64,000 nt of DNA from Paenacidovorax caeni. Lineage in GTDB: Bacteria; Pseudomonadota; Gammaproteobacteria; Burkholderiales; Burkholderiaceae_C. Made by a program: the position numbers and the translations under genes. The stretch spans positions 46,287-110,286 of the forward strand of contig NZ_CYIG01000006.1 in NCBI RefSeq assembly GCF_001298675.1, in the 5' to 3' direction. The notes under the pieces were generated by a model, which made no database searches, had not been told where the DNA came from, and worked only from the letters and a program-made list of their open reading frames with translations. This document shows positions 21,197 through 30,482 of this stretch, one piece after another (the stretch's first letter is position 1; the number at the start of each line of letters is the position of its first letter).

Positions 21197-22375
21197 TCAC
21201 GCAGCCATACGTGCCACGGCGCTTTGCGCGACGCTACGGGCCTCGGCGTCTAGCGCCAGCAGGTCATGCAGGCTGGCCGTGTGCGTTGGTGTGAGGCGCT
21301 CGAGCGTCGCAAGGTTCACGCGGTGGATATGGTCGAAACGCAGGCGCCGCGAAAGAAATGCGTCCACCGCCACCTCGTTCGCCGCGTTGAGGACAGCCGT
21401 CGTCCCCTCCGCAGCACGCAAGGCTTGCCACGACAGGTGCAGCCCGGGAAAGCGCTGCGCATCAGCCTCTTCAAACGTCAGCGCGGCCAGCGTCGCAAAG
21501 TCAAGCAAAGCCGCGCCACTCTCGATGCGCTCGGGCCACGCCAGACCGCAGGCGATGGGAACGCGCATGTCTGGCGTACCCAACTGCGCCAGGATGGATG
21601 CATCCTTGAACTGCACCATGGAGTGAATGATCTGCTGCGGGTGGATCACCACCTTGATTTGCTCGGGCGCCATGTCGAACAACCAACGCGCCTCGATCAC
21701 CTCCAGCGCCTTGTTCATCATGGTGGCGGAATCGACCGAGATCTTCCGCCCCATGGCGAAATTGGGGTGTGCACACGCCTGCTCGGGCGTGATTGCCGCG
21801 AGCGTGGCCGGGTCACGCTGCCGGAACGGACCACCAGACGCCGTCAGCAGAATGCTATCCACACGCTGCGCCCACGTGCCGCGATCCTCTGGCAAGCACT
21901 GAAAAATGGCGGAATGCTCACTGTCGATCGGCAGCAGCGTGCAACCGTGCGTGCGCACCGTGTGCATGAACAGCGCACCGCCCACCACCAACGCCTCCTT
22001 GTTGGCCAGGAGCAGGCGCTTGCCCGCACGCGCCGCCGCCAGGCAGGGGGCGAGGCCAGCGGCGCCCACAATGGCGCCCATGACGGCGTCGACATCCGGG
22101 TGCGACGCTATTACTTCAAGAGCATCTGGCGCTTGAAGCACCTGCGTTGGAAGGCTATTTGCCTGAATTTTTTCAGCCAGCACCCGCGCATGCTCGGCGC
22201 TTGCCATGACGGCATAGCGAGGCAGGAATTCGGCGCACTGGGCCAGCAAGGCATCGACCTGCGTGGCAGCGCTCAAAGCCAGCACCTGGAAACGGCCAGG
22301 ATGGCGCCGCACCACATCCAAGGTACTGGTGCCAATCGAGCCCGTGGAGCCCAAAACCGTCAATCGTTGCGTCAT
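21197..22375 (-). CDS. dxr: 1-deoxy-D-xylulose 5-phosphate reductoisomerase
   Basis: NADPH enzyme of the MEP isoprenoid pathway (fosmidomycin target): DXP to MEP. The 392 residues show the nucleotide-binding LTVLGSTGSIGTSTLDVV, the hinge LANKEALVVGG, metal ligands in LPIDSEHSAIFQCL, and SVDSATMMNKALEVIEA. I chose ATG 22375 (MTQRLTVLG), which overlaps the cdsA stop by 4 nt (ATGA). A repeat copy (22106-22174) is translated in frame around AEKIQANSLPTQVLQAPDALEV, a surface segment between the NADPH core and the hinge; both sides match the family, so it seems tolerated. UppS upstream uses the products of this pathway. Confidence 0.97.
   Translation of the reverse strand: MTQRLTVLGSTGSIGTSTLDVVRRHPGRFQVLALSAATQVDALLAQCAEFLPRYAVMASAEHARVLAEKIQANSLPTQVLQAPDALEVIASHPDVDAVMGAIVGAAGLAPCLAAARAGKRLLLANKEALVVGGALFMHTVRTHGCTLLPIDSEHSAIFQCLPEDRGTWAQRVDSILLTASGGPFRQRDPATLAAITPEQACAHPNFAMGRKISVDSATMMNKALEVIEARWLFDMAPEQIKVVIHPQQIIHSMVQFKDASILAQLGTPDMRVPIACGLAWPERIESGAALLDFATLAALTFEEADAQRFPGLHLSWQALRAAEGTTAVLNAANEVAVDAFLSRRLRFDHIHRVNLATLERLTPTHTASLHDLLALDAEARSVAQSAVARMAA
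22106..22174 (+). repeat. Two-hairpin palindromic repeat, degenerate copy inside dxr
   Basis: Reads CTATTACTTCAAGAGCATCT, then GGCGCTTGAAGCACCTGCGT and TGGAAGGCTATTTGCCTGAA. Boxes and spacing match other copies, but the second stem is weakened. It is in frame in the gene. Confidence 0.6.
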
Positions 22376-23226
22376 CCGTATACCCAAGAGGAAAGCATCA
22401 TGGCCAGCGGCAAGGTCGGCAGCAGCGCATCCACGCGGTCAAGCACGCCGCCATGTCCCGGCAACAGGCTGCTGCTGTCCTTAGCGCCGGCGCTGCGCTT
22501 GACCAGCGACTCCACCAAATCCCCCACCACGCTCATGGCTGCCATGAAAATAGCCCCCAGCAAAAGCAGCCACCACCCCTGCCGAGCCAGCCGTGTGTAG
22601 AAACTCGGCACTGCGGGCTGCAATGCTTGGTCCGCCCAAACCCATAGCAGTGCCAGCAGCAGCACCCCCGCCATTCCGCCCCATACGCCTTCCCAGCTCT
22701 TGCCAGGGCTGATCGAAGGTGCCAGCTTGTTGCGCGTAAAGCGCTGACCGAAGGCACGCCCGGCAAAGTAGGCGCCGATATCAGCCACCCATACCAGAGA
22801 CAACACCGACAGCAAGAAGTTCACGCCCAACATCCGCGCCTGCACCACGGCCAGCCACGCCAGCCACAGGGCCAGCAGGCCGCCAACGACGCGCAAGGCC
22901 TTCGGAATCTGCGGCCACCCCACCACGCCAGCGCGCAACAATCCCGCGCCGCCAAGTACCCACAGCCCTCCCCCTGCGACCCAAGCCCAGGACATGGAGG
23001 ACTGCAGTCCACCCGCGGCCCACGACAGACCGCACAGCCCGACACACAAAGCACCCAGGCCCAGGGCTGCGGCCTGGCCGAAGCCGTTGAGTCGCCCCCA
23101 CTCCCAGGCACCAGCGGCCATCAGCGCCAGCACCACCAACGTGAATGGCCCGGGATCGGGGTAGAACAAGGTCGGCAACAGGATGGCCAGCAAGACCAGG
23201 GCGGTGATGACGCGCTGTAAGAGCAT
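22372..23226 (-). CDS. cdsA: Phosphatidate cytidylyltransferase
   Basis: Makes CDP-diacylglycerol from phosphatidate and CTP, the branch point of phospholipid synthesis. The 284 residues have about eight hydrophobic segments starting at LLQRVITALVLLAILLPTLFY, and the family signature near the C-terminus, SLVKRSAGAKDSSSLLPGHGGVLDRVDALLP, with the metal-binding aspartates. I chose ATG 23226 because MLLQRVITAL matches the family; the longer open frame has a basic tail that overlaps uppS out of frame. It is 22 nt after the uppS stop and coupled to dxr. Confidence 0.95.
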   Translation of the reverse strand: MLLQRVITALVLLAILLPTLFYPDPGPFTLVVLALMAAGAWEWGRLNGFGQAAALGLGALCVGLCGLSWAAGGLQSSMSWAWVAGGGLWVLGGAGLLRAGVVGWPQIPKALRVVGGLLALWLAWLAVVQARMLGVNFLLSVLSLVWVADIGAYFAGRAFGQRFTRNKLAPSISPGKSWEGVWGGMAGVLLLALLWVWADQALQPAVPSFYTRLARQGWWLLLLGAIFMAAMSVVGDLVESLVKRSAGAKDSSSLLPGHGGVLDRVDALLPTLPLAMMLSSWVYG

Positions 23227-23248
23227 GGAGTGTGAACGGCCCCCCGCA

Positions 23249-23968
23249 CTAGGCGGAACGCGCCGCCTGGATTTGTTCGGAGGTCTTGCCAAAGCGGCGC
23301 TCGCGCGCGCCGTAGGCGCTAATCGCTTCATCAAGCGCCGCTTCGTCGAAATCGGGCCATAGGCGGTCGCTGAAGTACAGCTCGGAATAGGCTGCCTGCC
23401 AGAGCAGGAAATTGCTGATGCGCATCTCGCCCCCCGTGCGTATCAGCAGGTCCGGATCCGCGACATGCGCCATGCCCATGGCGGCATGAAGGCTGGCTTC
23501 GGTGATCGGCTCGCCACGCTGGGCCAAAGCCGCCGCAGCCTGGGCGATGTCCCAGCGGCCACCATAGTTGAAGCAGACATTGAGCACCAGTGCCGTGTTG
23601 TGCGCGGTGGCATCCTCAGACTGCGCCAGACCGGCACGCACTTTGTCGGACAAGCCGGCGCGCTCGCCAACGAAATGCAGGCGCACGCCCTCTTTCGCCA
23701 GCTGTGGAACCTCGCGCGCCAACGCCATGGCCATTAATTCCATGAGGCCGGAGACTTCATCCTGCGGACGGTTCCAGTTTTCGGAGGAAAACGCAAATAC
23801 GGTGAGCACGCGCACACCGCGCTCGCGGCACGCACGCACGCAGCGGCGCAACGATTCGACCCCCTGCTTGTGGCCCACGAGGCGCGGCAACAAGCGGCGC
23901 GAAGCCCAGCGGCCGTTGCCATCCATGACGATGGCAATGTGGTGCGGCACCACGGTAGAGTCAGCCAT
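23249..23968 (-). CDS. uppS: Undecaprenyl diphosphate synthase
   Basis: Cis-prenyltransferase that adds eight isoprene units to FPP to give the C55 carrier lipid for wall and LPS synthesis. The 239 residues show HHIAIVMDGNGRWA (catalytic Asp), GHKQGVESLRR, FAFSSENWNRP, NYGGRWDI and the C-terminal PDLLIRTGGEMRISNFLLWQAAYSELYF. I chose ATG 23968 (MADSTVVPHHIA). It lies 32 nt after frr. Also known as ispU. Confidence 0.97.
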   Translation of the reverse strand: MADSTVVPHHIAIVMDGNGRWASRRLLPRLVGHKQGVESLRRCVRACRERGVRVLTVFAFSSENWNRPQDEVSGLMELMAMALAREVPQLAKEGVRLHFVGERAGLSDKVRAGLAQSEDATAHNTALVLNVCFNYGGRWDIAQAAAALAQRGEPITEASLHAAMGMAHVADPDLLIRTGGEMRISNFLLWQAAYSELYFSDRLWPDFDEAALDEAISAYGARERRFGKTSEQIQAARSA

Positions 23969-24000
23969 GACCGAGACAGCCCGCGGTGTTGTGCAGGCCG

Positions 24001-24561
24001 TCAAATTGCCATGATCTCTTGTTCCTTGGCCGCCACCAGCGCGTCAATCTCGGCGATACGCTTGTCGGTGGATTTCTGCACGTCGGCTTCGGCACGCTTC
24101 TGGTCGTCCTCGGAGGCGAGCTTGTCCTTGACCAGCTTTTTCACGGCATCGTTGGCGTCGCGGCGCAGGTTGCGCACGGCCACCTTGGCCCCTTCCGCCT
24201 CGTTGCGCGCGAGCTTGGTCATTTCCTTGCGGCGCTCTTCGCTCATCGGCGGCATGGGCACGCGGATCAGGTCGCCCAGCGAGGCCGGGTTCAAACCCAA
24301 ATCGCTCTCACGGATGGCCTTTTCGATCTTCGCGCCCATGTTCTTTTCCCAGGGCTGCACACTGATCGTACGCGCATCCAGCAGCGATACGTTGGCTACC
24401 TGGGACAACGGCACCATCGAGCCGTAGTACTCGACATGGATGGTGTCGAGCAGCGCAGGATTGGCACGGCCGGTGCGAATCTTAGCCAGGTTGTTCTTGA
24501 ACGCCAGGATGGACTGGTCCATCTTGGCTTCGGTATTCTTCTTGATATCGGCAATGGTCAT
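24001..24561 (-). CDS. frr: Ribosome recycling factor
   Basis: Splits post-termination ribosomes with EF-G. The 186 residues begin [47 protein letters not shown], keep [18 protein letters not shown] and the long C-terminal helices ([33 protein letters not shown]). The first in-frame start, 30 nt upstream, would add ten residues not found in the family; I chose 24561. It is 34 nt after pyrH in the usual tsf-pyrH-frr order. Confidence 0.97.
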   Translation of the reverse strand: MTIADIKKNTEAKMDQSILAFKNNLAKIRTGRANPALLDTIHVEYYGSMVPLSQVANVSLLDARTISVQPWEKNMGAKIEKAIRESDLGLNPASLGDLIRVPMPPMSEERRKEMTKLARNEAEGAKVAVRNLRRDANDAVKKLVKDKLASEDDQKRAEADVQKSTDKRIAEIDALVAAKEQEIMAI

Positions 24562-24595
24562 GTTCTGTTCCTTCGTGAGCGCAAAGGCCAAGCGA

Positions 24596-25318
24596 TCAAG
24601 CGTACACCAGCGTGCCTTCGTCCTCGCCCATCACCACGCGTTGCAGTGCGCCATGCTTGACGATGGAAAACACACGGATCGGCAACTTCTGGTCGCGGCA
24701 CAACGCGAACGCCGTGGCGTCCATGATGCCCAGGTTGCGCGTGATGGCCTCGTCGAACGAGAGCTTGGAATAGCGCGTGGCCGAAGGATCCTTGTTGGGG
24801 TCGGCCGTGTAAACGCCATCCACCTTGGTGGCCTTCAGCACCACCTCGGCGCCGATCTCGGCACCACGCAATGCCGCAGCCGTGTCCGTGGTGAAGAAGG
24901 GATTACCGGTCCCCGCAGCGAACACAACCACCTTGCCCTCTTCGAGGTACTGCAGGGCCTTGGGACGCACGTAAGGCTCCACCACCTGGTCAATGGCGAT
25001 GGCGGACATCACGCGCGCCGTCAGCCCCTGCTTGTCCATGGCATCGGCCAGGGCCAGGGCGTTCATCACCGTAGCCAGCATGCCCATGTAGTCGGCCGTG
25101 GCCCGGTCCATGCCGACGGCGCCACCTGCGACGCCGCGGAAAATATTCCCCCCACCGATCACCACCGCCACCTGTACGCCCAGGCGGGTCACACCGACCA
25201 CCTCCTCGACCATACGTTCAATGGTGGCGCGGTTGATGCCAAAAGCATCGTCACCCATCAGGGCCTCGCCAGACAACTTGAGCAGAATGCGCTTGTGGGC
25301 TGGCGTGGCGTTGGACAT
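24596..25318 (-). CDS. pyrH: UMP kinase
   Basis: Hexameric bacterial UMP kinase (amino-acid-kinase fold): UMP to UDP, regulated in E. coli by GTP and UTP. The 240 residues show the nucleotide loop [45 protein letters not shown] and the [17 protein letters not shown] segment, then [11 protein letters not shown] chose ATG 25318 ([10 protein letters not shown]). Together with carAB in this window it is the second pyrimidine step present. Confidence 0.97.
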   Translation of the reverse strand: MSNATPAHKRILLKLSGEALMGDDAFGINRATIERMVEEVVGVTRLGVQVAVVIGGGNIFRGVAGGAVGMDRATADYMGMLATVMNALALADAMDKQGLTARVMSAIAIDQVVEPYVRPKALQYLEEGKVVVFAAGTGNPFFTTDTAAALRGAEIGAEVVLKATKVDGVYTADPNKDPSATRYSKLSFDEAITRNLGIMDATAFALCRDQKLPIRVFSIVKHGALQRVVMGEDEGTLVYA

Positions 25319-25389
25319 GGGCGGACTCTCCAGAGGCAAAAACGGTGGCAAACGGATATGAGGTATTTCAGGCAGGAAGTAACTGCGGA

Positions 25390-26319
25390 TTAAGCAGCCG
25401 CAGCCTTGGCGGCAGCCACTTGCGCAGCCACTTCGGCAGCGAAGTCGTCGGCCTTTTTCTCAATGCCTTCGCCCACCACGTACAGGGTGAAACCCTTCAC
25501 GGTCGTGTTGGCGGCCTTGAGCATCTGCGCCACGGTTTGCTTGCCATCGGCAGCCTTCACGAACACCTGGTCGGCGAGCGAGACTTCCTTGAGGTACTTT
25601 TGCACGGCGCCGTCGATGCGCTTGGCCGTGATTTCGGCGCTTTGCGCGGGCTTGCCGGCAGCCACCAGTTCCTTGTTGGCTTCATCCGCCTTGCCTTCGG
25701 CCACCGAGCGCTCCTTGGCGATCAGTTCCGCAGGCACGTCAGCGCTGGTCAGAGCGACAGGCTTCATGGCAGCCACGTGCATGGCCACGTCCTTGGCGGC
25801 AGTGGCGTCACCGTCGAACTCCACGACCACGCCGATGCGCGAGCCGTGCAGGTAGGAAGCCAGGTTAGAGCCGTCGAAGCGCTTGAAGCGACGGAACGAC
25901 ATGTTTTCGCCGATCTTGCCGATCAGGCCCTTGCGCACGTCTTCCAGCGTGGGACCAAAGCTGTCCTGCTCATAGGGCAGTGCACCCAGGGCTTCCACCG
26001 TGGCGGGGTTGTGCAACGCCACCAGCTTGGCTGCGGCGTTGGCCATGGCGATAAAGCTGTCGTTCTTGGAAACGAAGTCGGTTTCGCTGTTGACTTCGAC
26101 CAGGGCACCCGTGGTGCCGTCGATGTAGCTGGCGACCACGCCTTCAGCCGTCACGCGGGCGGCGGCTTTGCCAGCCTTGGTACCCAGCTTGACGCGCAGC
26201 AGCTCTTCAGCCTTGGCCATGTCGCCATCAGCCTCGGTCAGGGCTTTCTTGCACTCCATCATCGGGGCGTCGGTCTTGGCACGCAGCTCGGCGACCATGC
26301 TTGCGGTAATTGCAGCCAT
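25390..26319 (-). CDS. tsf: Elongation factor Ts
   Basis: Nucleotide exchange factor for EF-Tu. The 309 residues start with a UBA-like helical domain ([32 protein letters not shown]), followed by [12 protein letters not shown], which contacts EF-Tu, and the two core subdomains ending in a short alanine-rich tail. A strong GGAGAG lies before the ATG at 26319. A terminator-like hairpin stands between rpsB and tsf, so tsf may be made at a lower level than S2 or by read-through control. Confidence 0.97.
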   Translation of the reverse strand: MAAITASMVAELRAKTDAPMMECKKALTEADGDMAKAEELLRVKLGTKAGKAAARVTAEGVVASYIDGTTGALVEVNSETDFVSKNDSFIAMANAAAKLVALHNPATVEALGALPYEQDSFGPTLEDVRKGLIGKIGENMSFRRFKRFDGSNLASYLHGSRIGVVVEFDGDATAAKDVAMHVAAMKPVALTSADVPAELIAKERSVAEGKADEANKELVAAGKPAQSAEITAKRIDGAVQKYLKEVSLADQVFVKAADGKQTVAQMLKAANTTVKGFTLYVVGEGIEKKADDFAAEVAAQVAAAKAAAA

Positions 26320-26359
26320 TGAAATCTCTCCGTATCAGTTCATTTCGTCACAACAGGAT

Positions 26360-26393
26360 AAAAAAAGGGGGCTCACCATGGGCCCCGCTTTTT
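26360..26393 (-). terminator. Attenuator-like hairpin between rpsB and tsf
   Basis: On the minus strand AAAAAGCGGGGC pairs with GCCCCCCTTTTT across a 9-nt loop, and the T run is long. An intrinsic terminator inside the rpsB-tsf pair suggests partial termination between the two. A similar weak terminator is known in E. coli rpsB-tsf. Confidence 0.7.
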
Positions 26394-26420
26394 CTTGCGC
26401 CCGGTCGCGCAGCCGGGGAA

Positions 26421-27173
26421 TCAGGCAGCGGATTCTTCCACTTCCACGAATTCGTCAGCGCCTTCGCCGGCCACAGCCTTGGCCACGTCGGCCACGGCGT
26501 TGGCACGGCCTTCAAGGATCGCATCAGCGATGCCACGGGCGTACAGCGCCACGGCCTTGGCCGAGTCGTCGTTACCAGGGATCACGTAGTCAATGCCCTC
26601 GGGGTTGTGGTTCGAGTCCACCACGCCGATCAGCGGGATGCCCAGCTTCTTGGCTTCGGACACAGCGATCTTGTGGTAGCCCACGTCGATCACGAAGATG
26701 GCGTCGGGCAGCGCGTTCATGTCCTGGATGCCGCCGATGTCTTTTTCGAGCTTCTCAAGTTCGCGCACGAACATCAGCTGCTCTTTCTTGCTCATGGAAT
26801 CCAGACCAGCTTCTTGCTGGGCCTTCATGTCCTTCAGACGCTTGATCGAGGTCTTGACGGTCTTGAAGTTGGTCAGCATACCGCCGAGCCAGCGCTGGTC
26901 GACGTAAGGCACGCCTGCGCGCTGCGCCTGCTCAGCCACCAGCTCACGGGCTTGGCGCTTGGTGCCGACCATCAGAATGGTGCCGCGGTTGGCGGAAAGT
27001 TGCTTGGCAAACTTTTGCGCCTCCTGGAACATCGGCAGCGACTTTTCCAGGTTGATGATGTGAATCTTGTTGCGATGGCCGAAGATGAACGGGGCCATCT
27101 TGGGGTTCCAGAAGCGGGTTTGGTGGCCGAAGTGGACACCGGCTTCCAGCATTTCACGCATAGTGACGGTCAT
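26421..27173 (-). CDS. rpsB: 30S ribosomal protein S2
   Basis: Ribosomal protein of the 30S head-body junction. The 250 residues start [26 protein letters not shown], with [42 protein letters not shown] and [17 protein letters not shown], all typical. I chose ATG 27173 because family members begin here; the upstream in-frame extension has no family resemblance. It is the first gene of the long translation/envelope block. A leader of about 165 nt precedes it and may carry S2 autoregulation as in E. coli. Confidence 0.97.
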   Translation of the reverse strand: MTVTMREMLEAGVHFGHQTRFWNPKMAPFIFGHRNKIHIINLEKSLPMFQEAQKFAKQLSANRGTILMVGTKRQARELVAEQAQRAGVPYVDQRWLGGMLTNFKTVKTSIKRLKDMKAQQEAGLDSMSKKEQLMFVRELEKLEKDIGGIQDMNALPDAIFVIDVGYHKIAVSEAKKLGIPLIGVVDSNHNPEGIDYVIPGNDDSAKAVALYARGIADAILEGRANAVADVAKAVAGEGADEFVEVEESAA

Positions 27174-27352
27174 GGGAGTTGCTCCAAAGGTTGGGTCTGA
27201 AATCCAGCCCGCCATTTGCCGCCCCTCAAAAGAGGCCAACAACACCTTGGAAGGGCTGGTTTGCGATTAACTTTGCCGACAAGCCAAATGGCCCACCACC
27301 CCACCCCGAGCAACTCAAGACAAGACAGCTTCAGCAAAGCCTGAGGATTCTA
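27174..27352 (-). promoter_or_regulatory. rpsB promoter and leader
   Basis: An extended -10 TGCTAGAAT (TAGAAT is rev of 27347-27352) points to a start near 27340 and a leader of about 165 nt. The leader holds a small CCTC-TTTT-GAGG hairpin about 60 nt before the ATG. GGAG lies before the start codon. No good -35 is seen at 17 nt. Confidence 0.5.
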
Positions 27353-27482
27353 GCATGGCCGGCCACTTTCAGCGGCAGCAACGGGCCACGGATTACTTTT
27401 GCCTTCACGGCTGCCCCAAAGCCGCGCCCCACGCGGGCACAATCCCCTTGTCATGCTGCACTGCACGATCCGCAGCTTAGAG
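27353..27482. other. Intergenic stretch before the DadA-like gene
   Basis: About 130 nt between the rpsB promoter and the repeat. CACAAT at 27438-27443 could be a -10 for the plus-strand gene but has no matching -35. Nothing else is recognised. Confidence 0.4.
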
Positions 27483-27546
27483 AACTATCAAAACAATAGC
27501 TTCTAGCGCTTATCCCAAAAGCCCTGAAGGCCAAAAACACCCAAAA
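27483..27546 (+). repeat. Two-hairpin palindromic repeat, intergenic copy before DadA-like gene
   Basis: AACTATCAAAACAATAGCTT, then CTAGCGCTTATCCCAAAAGC and GGCCAAAAACACCCAAAA. First hairpin CTAT/ATAG is perfect. The copy ends 2 nt before the ATG at 27549, so it forms the end of that gene's leader and leaves no room for a normal ribosome binding site. Confidence 0.85.
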
Positions 27547-27548
27547 TC

Positions 27549-28799
27549 ATGAAGATCGCCATCGTGGGCGCCGGTATCGTTGGCGTCACCACTGCGTACG
27601 AACTCGCCCGCGACGGGCACGCTGTGACCGTCTTTGAGCGCCGTGCCAGCGCTGCTGAGGAGTCCAGCTTCGCCAACGCAGGGCTACTCGCCCCCGGGCT
27701 GCTGCGCCCCTGGGCCGCGCCCGGCGCCCTGGGCCCAGCACGCGCGCCACTGCTTGGCCGCCAGGCCCTGGTGCGCATTGCCAGCGGCGCCACGCGCGCC
27801 GATCTGGCCTGGCTCTGGCGCTGGCGCCGCAACGCCCTGCAGACCAGCAAAGGCGTGCTGCCGCCCGCCCTGGCTGCGCTGGAACAGCTGGCGCGCTACA
27901 GCCACCGCCGCTTGCACCAGACCCTGGAAACCCTGCAGCTCGACCCGGAAACCCGTCGCGGCGGCCTGGTGCTGCTGCGCAGCGAAGCCGAGCACGCCGC
28001 CCTGGCCCCAGTGCTGCAGCTGCTGCGTGACGCCGGCGTGGCGCTGCACGAACTTGATGCCGAAGCCGCACGCACCATCGAGCCCGGGCTGTGCCCGCAA
28101 ACGCCCCTGGCCTGCGCCCTGCACCTGCCCGGTGGCGAACTGGGCAACTGCCGCCTGTTCGCACTGATGCTGCGCCAAGCCGCGCAAGCGCTGGGCGTGG
28201 AGTTCATGTTCGGCACCACGGTACGCCAGCTGCACACGGCCCCTGCCGGCGTGGAGCTGGCGGGCGACACCCGGCCGCAGCGGTTCGACGCCATCGTGCT
28301 GTGCGCCGGCGGCGCGTCCGCCGAGCTCCTGCGCCCCCTGGGTCTGCGGCTCCCGCTGGCGCAACTGCACGGCTACACGATGAGCACACCCCTGCGCGAC
28401 GAGCTGCACGCGCCGCTGGCCAGCGTGGTCGATGCCAGCCAGCGCATCAGCATCACGCGGCTTGGCCAGCGCATACGCGTCGCTGGCGGGGCGGAGCTGG
28501 GGCACTGCGCCACGCACCACCAGCCCACGCTGGAGCGTATGTACCAGGTACTGACCGGCTGGTTCCCCGGCGGCGCCCAGCTTTCGGCTGGCGCACAGGT
28601 CTGGCGCGGCAGCCGCGCCATGCTGCCAGACGGCCTGCCGGTGCTGGGCCTGAGCGGCCAGCCCGGCCTGTGGCTCAACATCGGACACGGCGACAGTGGC
28701 TGGGCCCTGGCAAGCGGCTGCGCGCGCGTGCTGTCCGATCTCATGGCCCAGCGCACACCCGAGGTCGATCACGGCGCGTTGACCATGGGCCGCTGGTGA
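27549..28799 (+). CDS. DadA-like FAD-dependent amino-acid oxidoreductase
   Basis: A 416-residue DAO-family flavoprotein, closest in look to the small subunit of D-amino-acid dehydrogenase (D-amino acid to 2-oxo acid, electrons to the membrane chain). The FAD-binding Rossmann motif is at residues 3-30 (IAIVGAGIVGVTTAYELARDGHAVTVFERR), followed by SSFANAGLLAPG as in DadA; the second FAD-contact motif is DAIVLCAGGASAELLRPLG, and the C-terminal GLWLNIGHGDSGWALASGCARVLSDLM resembles the DadA end. The substrate is not certain. A repeat copy ends 2 nt before the ATG, so no ribosome binding site is seen. The nnr gene follows at 23 nt. Confidence 0.8.
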   Translation: MKIAIVGAGIVGVTTAYELARDGHAVTVFERRASAAEESSFANAGLLAPGLLRPWAAPGALGPARAPLLGRQALVRIASGATRADLAWLWRWRRNALQTSKGVLPPALAALEQLARYSHRRLHQTLETLQLDPETRRGGLVLLRSEAEHAALAPVLQLLRDAGVALHELDAEAARTIEPGLCPQTPLACALHLPGGELGNCRLFALMLRQAAQALGVEFMFGTTVRQLHTAPAGVELAGDTRPQRFDAIVLCAGGASAELLRPLGLRLPLAQLHGYTMSTPLRDELHAPLASVVDASQRISITRLGQRIRVAGGAELGHCATHHQPTLERMYQVLTGWFPGGAQLSAGAQVWRGSRAMLPDGLPVLGLSGQPGLWLNIGHGDSGWALASGCARVLSDLMAQRTPEVDHGALTMGRW

Positions 28800-28822
28800 C
28801 GCAACCGGCGCAAAATGCTGCC

Positions 28823-30340
28823 ATGCATCCGGTTACGACGCGCCAGCGCCTTCCCTTGTTCGACCTGGCGGCCACACGCCGCATTGAGGCCACCGCCACG
28901 GCCGCCCTGCCGGCGCACACACTCATGCAGCGCGCGGGTGCAGCCATAGCACGCTTGGCCCGTGCACTCGCACCGCATGCACGGCACATCTGGATTGCCT
29001 GCGGCCCTGGCAACAACGGCGGGGATGGCCTGGAGGCCGCACTGCACCTGCACCAGGGCCTGCACCGCCATGGCGTGGCCGTGACCGTCACATGGCTCGG
29101 CCAACCCGGCCGCGCCCCCGCCGACGCGCAGCACTCATGGGAACGCGCGTGCGACGCAGGCGTCTCTTTTTCCAATACGCCCCCCACCCATCTGGACGCG
29201 CGCGACCTGTGCATCGACGCCTTGCTGGGAATCGGTCTGGCCCCAGAGGACACGCCGCGCCCGGCGGACGCCCGCCTGCACGCCTGCCTCGACGCGCTGC
29301 ACGCCAGCCCCGCCACGGTGCTGTGCGTGGATCTGCCCTCCGGCCTGCAAACGGACACCGGCCAGTACGCTGGCACGTTGGCCCCGGCTGGACTGCCCGC
29401 CGCACCGCGCCACACCCTGAGCCTACTGACGCTCAAGCCCGCACTGTTCACTGGCGCGGGGCGGGATGCAGCAGGCACCGTATGGCACGACGACCTGGGC
29501 GTTGCGCCGGGCGATGAACCGCCCAGCGCCTGGCTCTGCGGCCAGCCCGCAGCCACTGCGCGCGCACATGCCAGCCACAAGGGCAGCTATGGCGATGTCG
29601 CCGTGGTCGGCGGCGAGGGGCTGGAACAGCGTGGCATGGGCATGCGTGGCGCGGCGCTGCTCGCCGGCAGCGCCGCGCTCCACGCCGGTGCGGGCCGGGT
29701 GCTGGTGGCCCTGCTTGATGCGGGGGCGCAGACTGTGGATGCCGCACAGCCCGAGCTGATGCTGCGCCGCTTCAACGCCCTCGACCTGCCCCGCCTTACC
29801 CTGGTGTGCGGCTGCGGTGGCGGCCTGGCGGTCGCACCGCTGCTGCCCCGCATACTGGCTGAAGCCCCGCGCCTGGTACTGGACGCCGACGCGCTCAACG
29901 CCATTGCCGCCGACCCGACCTTGCAGCAGCAACTGGCACACCGGGCCGCACGGGCGCAGCCCACGGTACTGACGCCACACCCCCTGGAAGCGGCACGCCT
30001 GCTCGGCATCTCCACCGCCCAGGTGCAGGCGCGGCGCCTGCAAGCGGCCCAGCAGCTGGCCGAGCGCTTCGGCTGCGTGACCGTACTCAAGGGATCGGGC
30101 AGCGTGGTCGCCGCACCGAGCCGCGCGCCGGCCATCAACCCCACGGGCAATGCACGCCTGGCCACGGCAGGTACTGGGGATGTGCTGGCGGGGCTGCTCG
30201 GTGCACGGCTGGCCGCAGGTGGTGATACCTTCGAGGCGGCCTGCGCCGCCTGCTGGCAGCACGGCCACGCCGCCGACGCCTGGCCTGCGCTGCAGGCCCT
30301 CACGGCCTCGCGGCTGGCACGCGCACTGTCCACGGGCTGA
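28823..30340 (+). CDS. nnr: Bifunctional NAD(P)H-hydrate repair enzyme
   Basis: Repairs damaged NAD(P)H hydrates: the N-terminal YjeF domain epimerises S and R forms and the C-terminal domain is an ADP-dependent dehydratase. The 505 residues show HTLMQRAGAAIARLA and the phosphate loop WIACGPGNNGGDGL in the epimerase half (residues 1-220), then HKGSYGDVAVVGGEGLEQRGMGMRGAALLAGSAALHAGAG and the C-terminal NPTGNARLATAGTGDVLAGLLGA of the dehydratase/ribokinase-like half. I chose ATG 28823; the open frame farther upstream only runs through the DadA-like gene out of frame. Close spacing suggests one operon with that gene. Confidence 0.93.
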   Translation: MHPVTTRQRLPLFDLAATRRIEATATAALPAHTLMQRAGAAIARLARALAPHARHIWIACGPGNNGGDGLEAALHLHQGLHRHGVAVTVTWLGQPGRAPADAQHSWERACDAGVSFSNTPPTHLDARDLCIDALLGIGLAPEDTPRPADARLHACLDALHASPATVLCVDLPSGLQTDTGQYAGTLAPAGLPAAPRHTLSLLTLKPALFTGAGRDAAGTVWHDDLGVAPGDEPPSAWLCGQPAATARAHASHKGSYGDVAVVGGEGLEQRGMGMRGAALLAGSAALHAGAGRVLVALLDAGAQTVDAAQPELMLRRFNALDLPRLTLVCGCGGGLAVAPLLPRILAEAPRLVLDADALNAIAADPTLQQQLAHRAARAQPTVLTPHPLEAARLLGISTAQVQARRLQAAQQLAERFGCVTVLKGSGSVVAAPSRAPAINPTGNARLATAGTGDVLAGLLGARLAAGGDTFEAACAACWQHGHAADAWPALQALTASRLARALSTG

Positions 30341-30482
30341 TCTGGCGCCGGCCCAAGGGGCTCGCACTACCGCTTTGTGCGCGCTGCGCCCACTGCGCGC
30401 CCGTGCGGGATGCACTGGCGGCCAGACTTGCCCCCCTCCTGCATCCGCTGCGCGCGCCGCTAACGCCCGCGCGGCCACGCCC

